Below are positions 13,093-13,149 of a DNA stretch of 13,149 nucleotides, piece by piece (position 1 is the first letter of the stretch; the number at the start of each line of letters is the position of its first letter). The stretch comes from an uncultured Rubrobacteraceae bacterium (GTDB lineage: Bacteria; Actinomycetota; Rubrobacteria; Rubrobacterales; Rubrobacteraceae): the NCBI GenBank assembly GCA_902806105.1, contig CADCVI010000070.1, positions 1-13,149 on the forward strand. The letters run 5' to 3'. The position numbers and the translations under genes were made by a program. The notes under the pieces were generated by a model. It did no database searches and had not been told where the DNA came from. It saw only the letters and a program-made list of their open reading frames with translations.

Positions 13093-13149
13093 CTACGAAG
13101 CGCGCCGGCGCAGCAAGAAGAATCCGGCAACGCCCGAGAACACCAGCGC
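13093..13149 (-). CDS. C-terminal tail of a membrane- or wall-anchored protein (rest outside window)
   Basis: On the minus strand, 18 codons from the window edge read ALVFSGVAGFFLLRRRAS and end in TAG (13095-13093). A hydrophobic, Gly-containing span followed by an Arg cluster and an immediate stop is the standard C-terminus of surface proteins anchored by sortase (LPXTG-like) or by a single membrane span. The sorting motif itself would lie outside the window. The terminator hairpin directly downstream supports a genuine gene end. Only 18 residues are visible, so the call rests on this pattern plus the terminator. Confidence 0.5.
   Translation of the reverse strand, partial: ALVFSGVAGFFLLRRRAS

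Noticed and set aside
1..13149. CRISPR arrays, tRNA/rRNA genes, insertion sequences and phage genes
   Set aside because: No regularly spaced repeats, cloverleaf or rRNA signatures, transposase motifs or phage proteins were seen on either strand.

Overview
This is a high-GC bacterial window with strong Shine-Dalgarno sites, GTG and TTG starts, a leaderless-type promoter and 1-nt TGATG gene overlaps. Gene content and style suggest a Rubrobacter-like actinobacterium. That placement is inference: there is no rRNA or other marker here.

Layout. (1) 1-1708: the C-terminal end of a GcvT/dimethylglycine-dehydrogenase-type folate protein, overlapping by 1 nt a monomeric sarcosine-oxidase-like flavoenzyme. 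(2) 1709-4293: a 591-bp stretch with no recognisable gene, an IclR regulator that looks leaderless, then a convergent LysR regulator. (3) 4294-12183: a rightward cluster divergent from the lysR gene. It holds a BCCT transporter, a small heat-shock protein (Hsp20), a second sarcosine-oxidase-like enzyme, an M24-fold protein resembling DMSP lyase DddP, a Rieske oxygenase of the quaternary-ammonium type, and an aldehyde dehydrogenase. A perfect 10-5-10 palindrome lies between lysR and the transporter promoter, as expected for a LysR-controlled locus. (4) 12184-13149: a decayed zone with a frameshifted N-terminal remnant of a glutamate dehydrogenase gene, directly followed by a broken secreted thrombospondin-type-3-repeat gene. 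After these come a strong hairpin and, on the minus strand, the last 18 codons of a membrane- or wall-anchored protein.

How the genes may work together: BCCT imports a methylated onium compound such as glycine betaine, choline, carnitine, proline betaine or DMSP. The Rieske enzyme hydroxylates or demethylates it, and the aldehyde dehydrogenase oxidises the resulting aldehyde. The flavin oxidases and GcvT-type protein strip the remaining N-methyl groups and pass one-carbon units to folate. The M24 protein is the least conventional member. All six DddP metal ligands, plus the Tyr and Asp linked to its lyase chemistry, are present at nearly constant spacing, including the unusual Asp-x-Asp in place of the usual Asp-x-Gly. 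The window could therefore encode a combined betaine/DMSP (or related onium) catabolic operon. The substrate cannot be proved from sequence, and no Rieske reductase gene is present.
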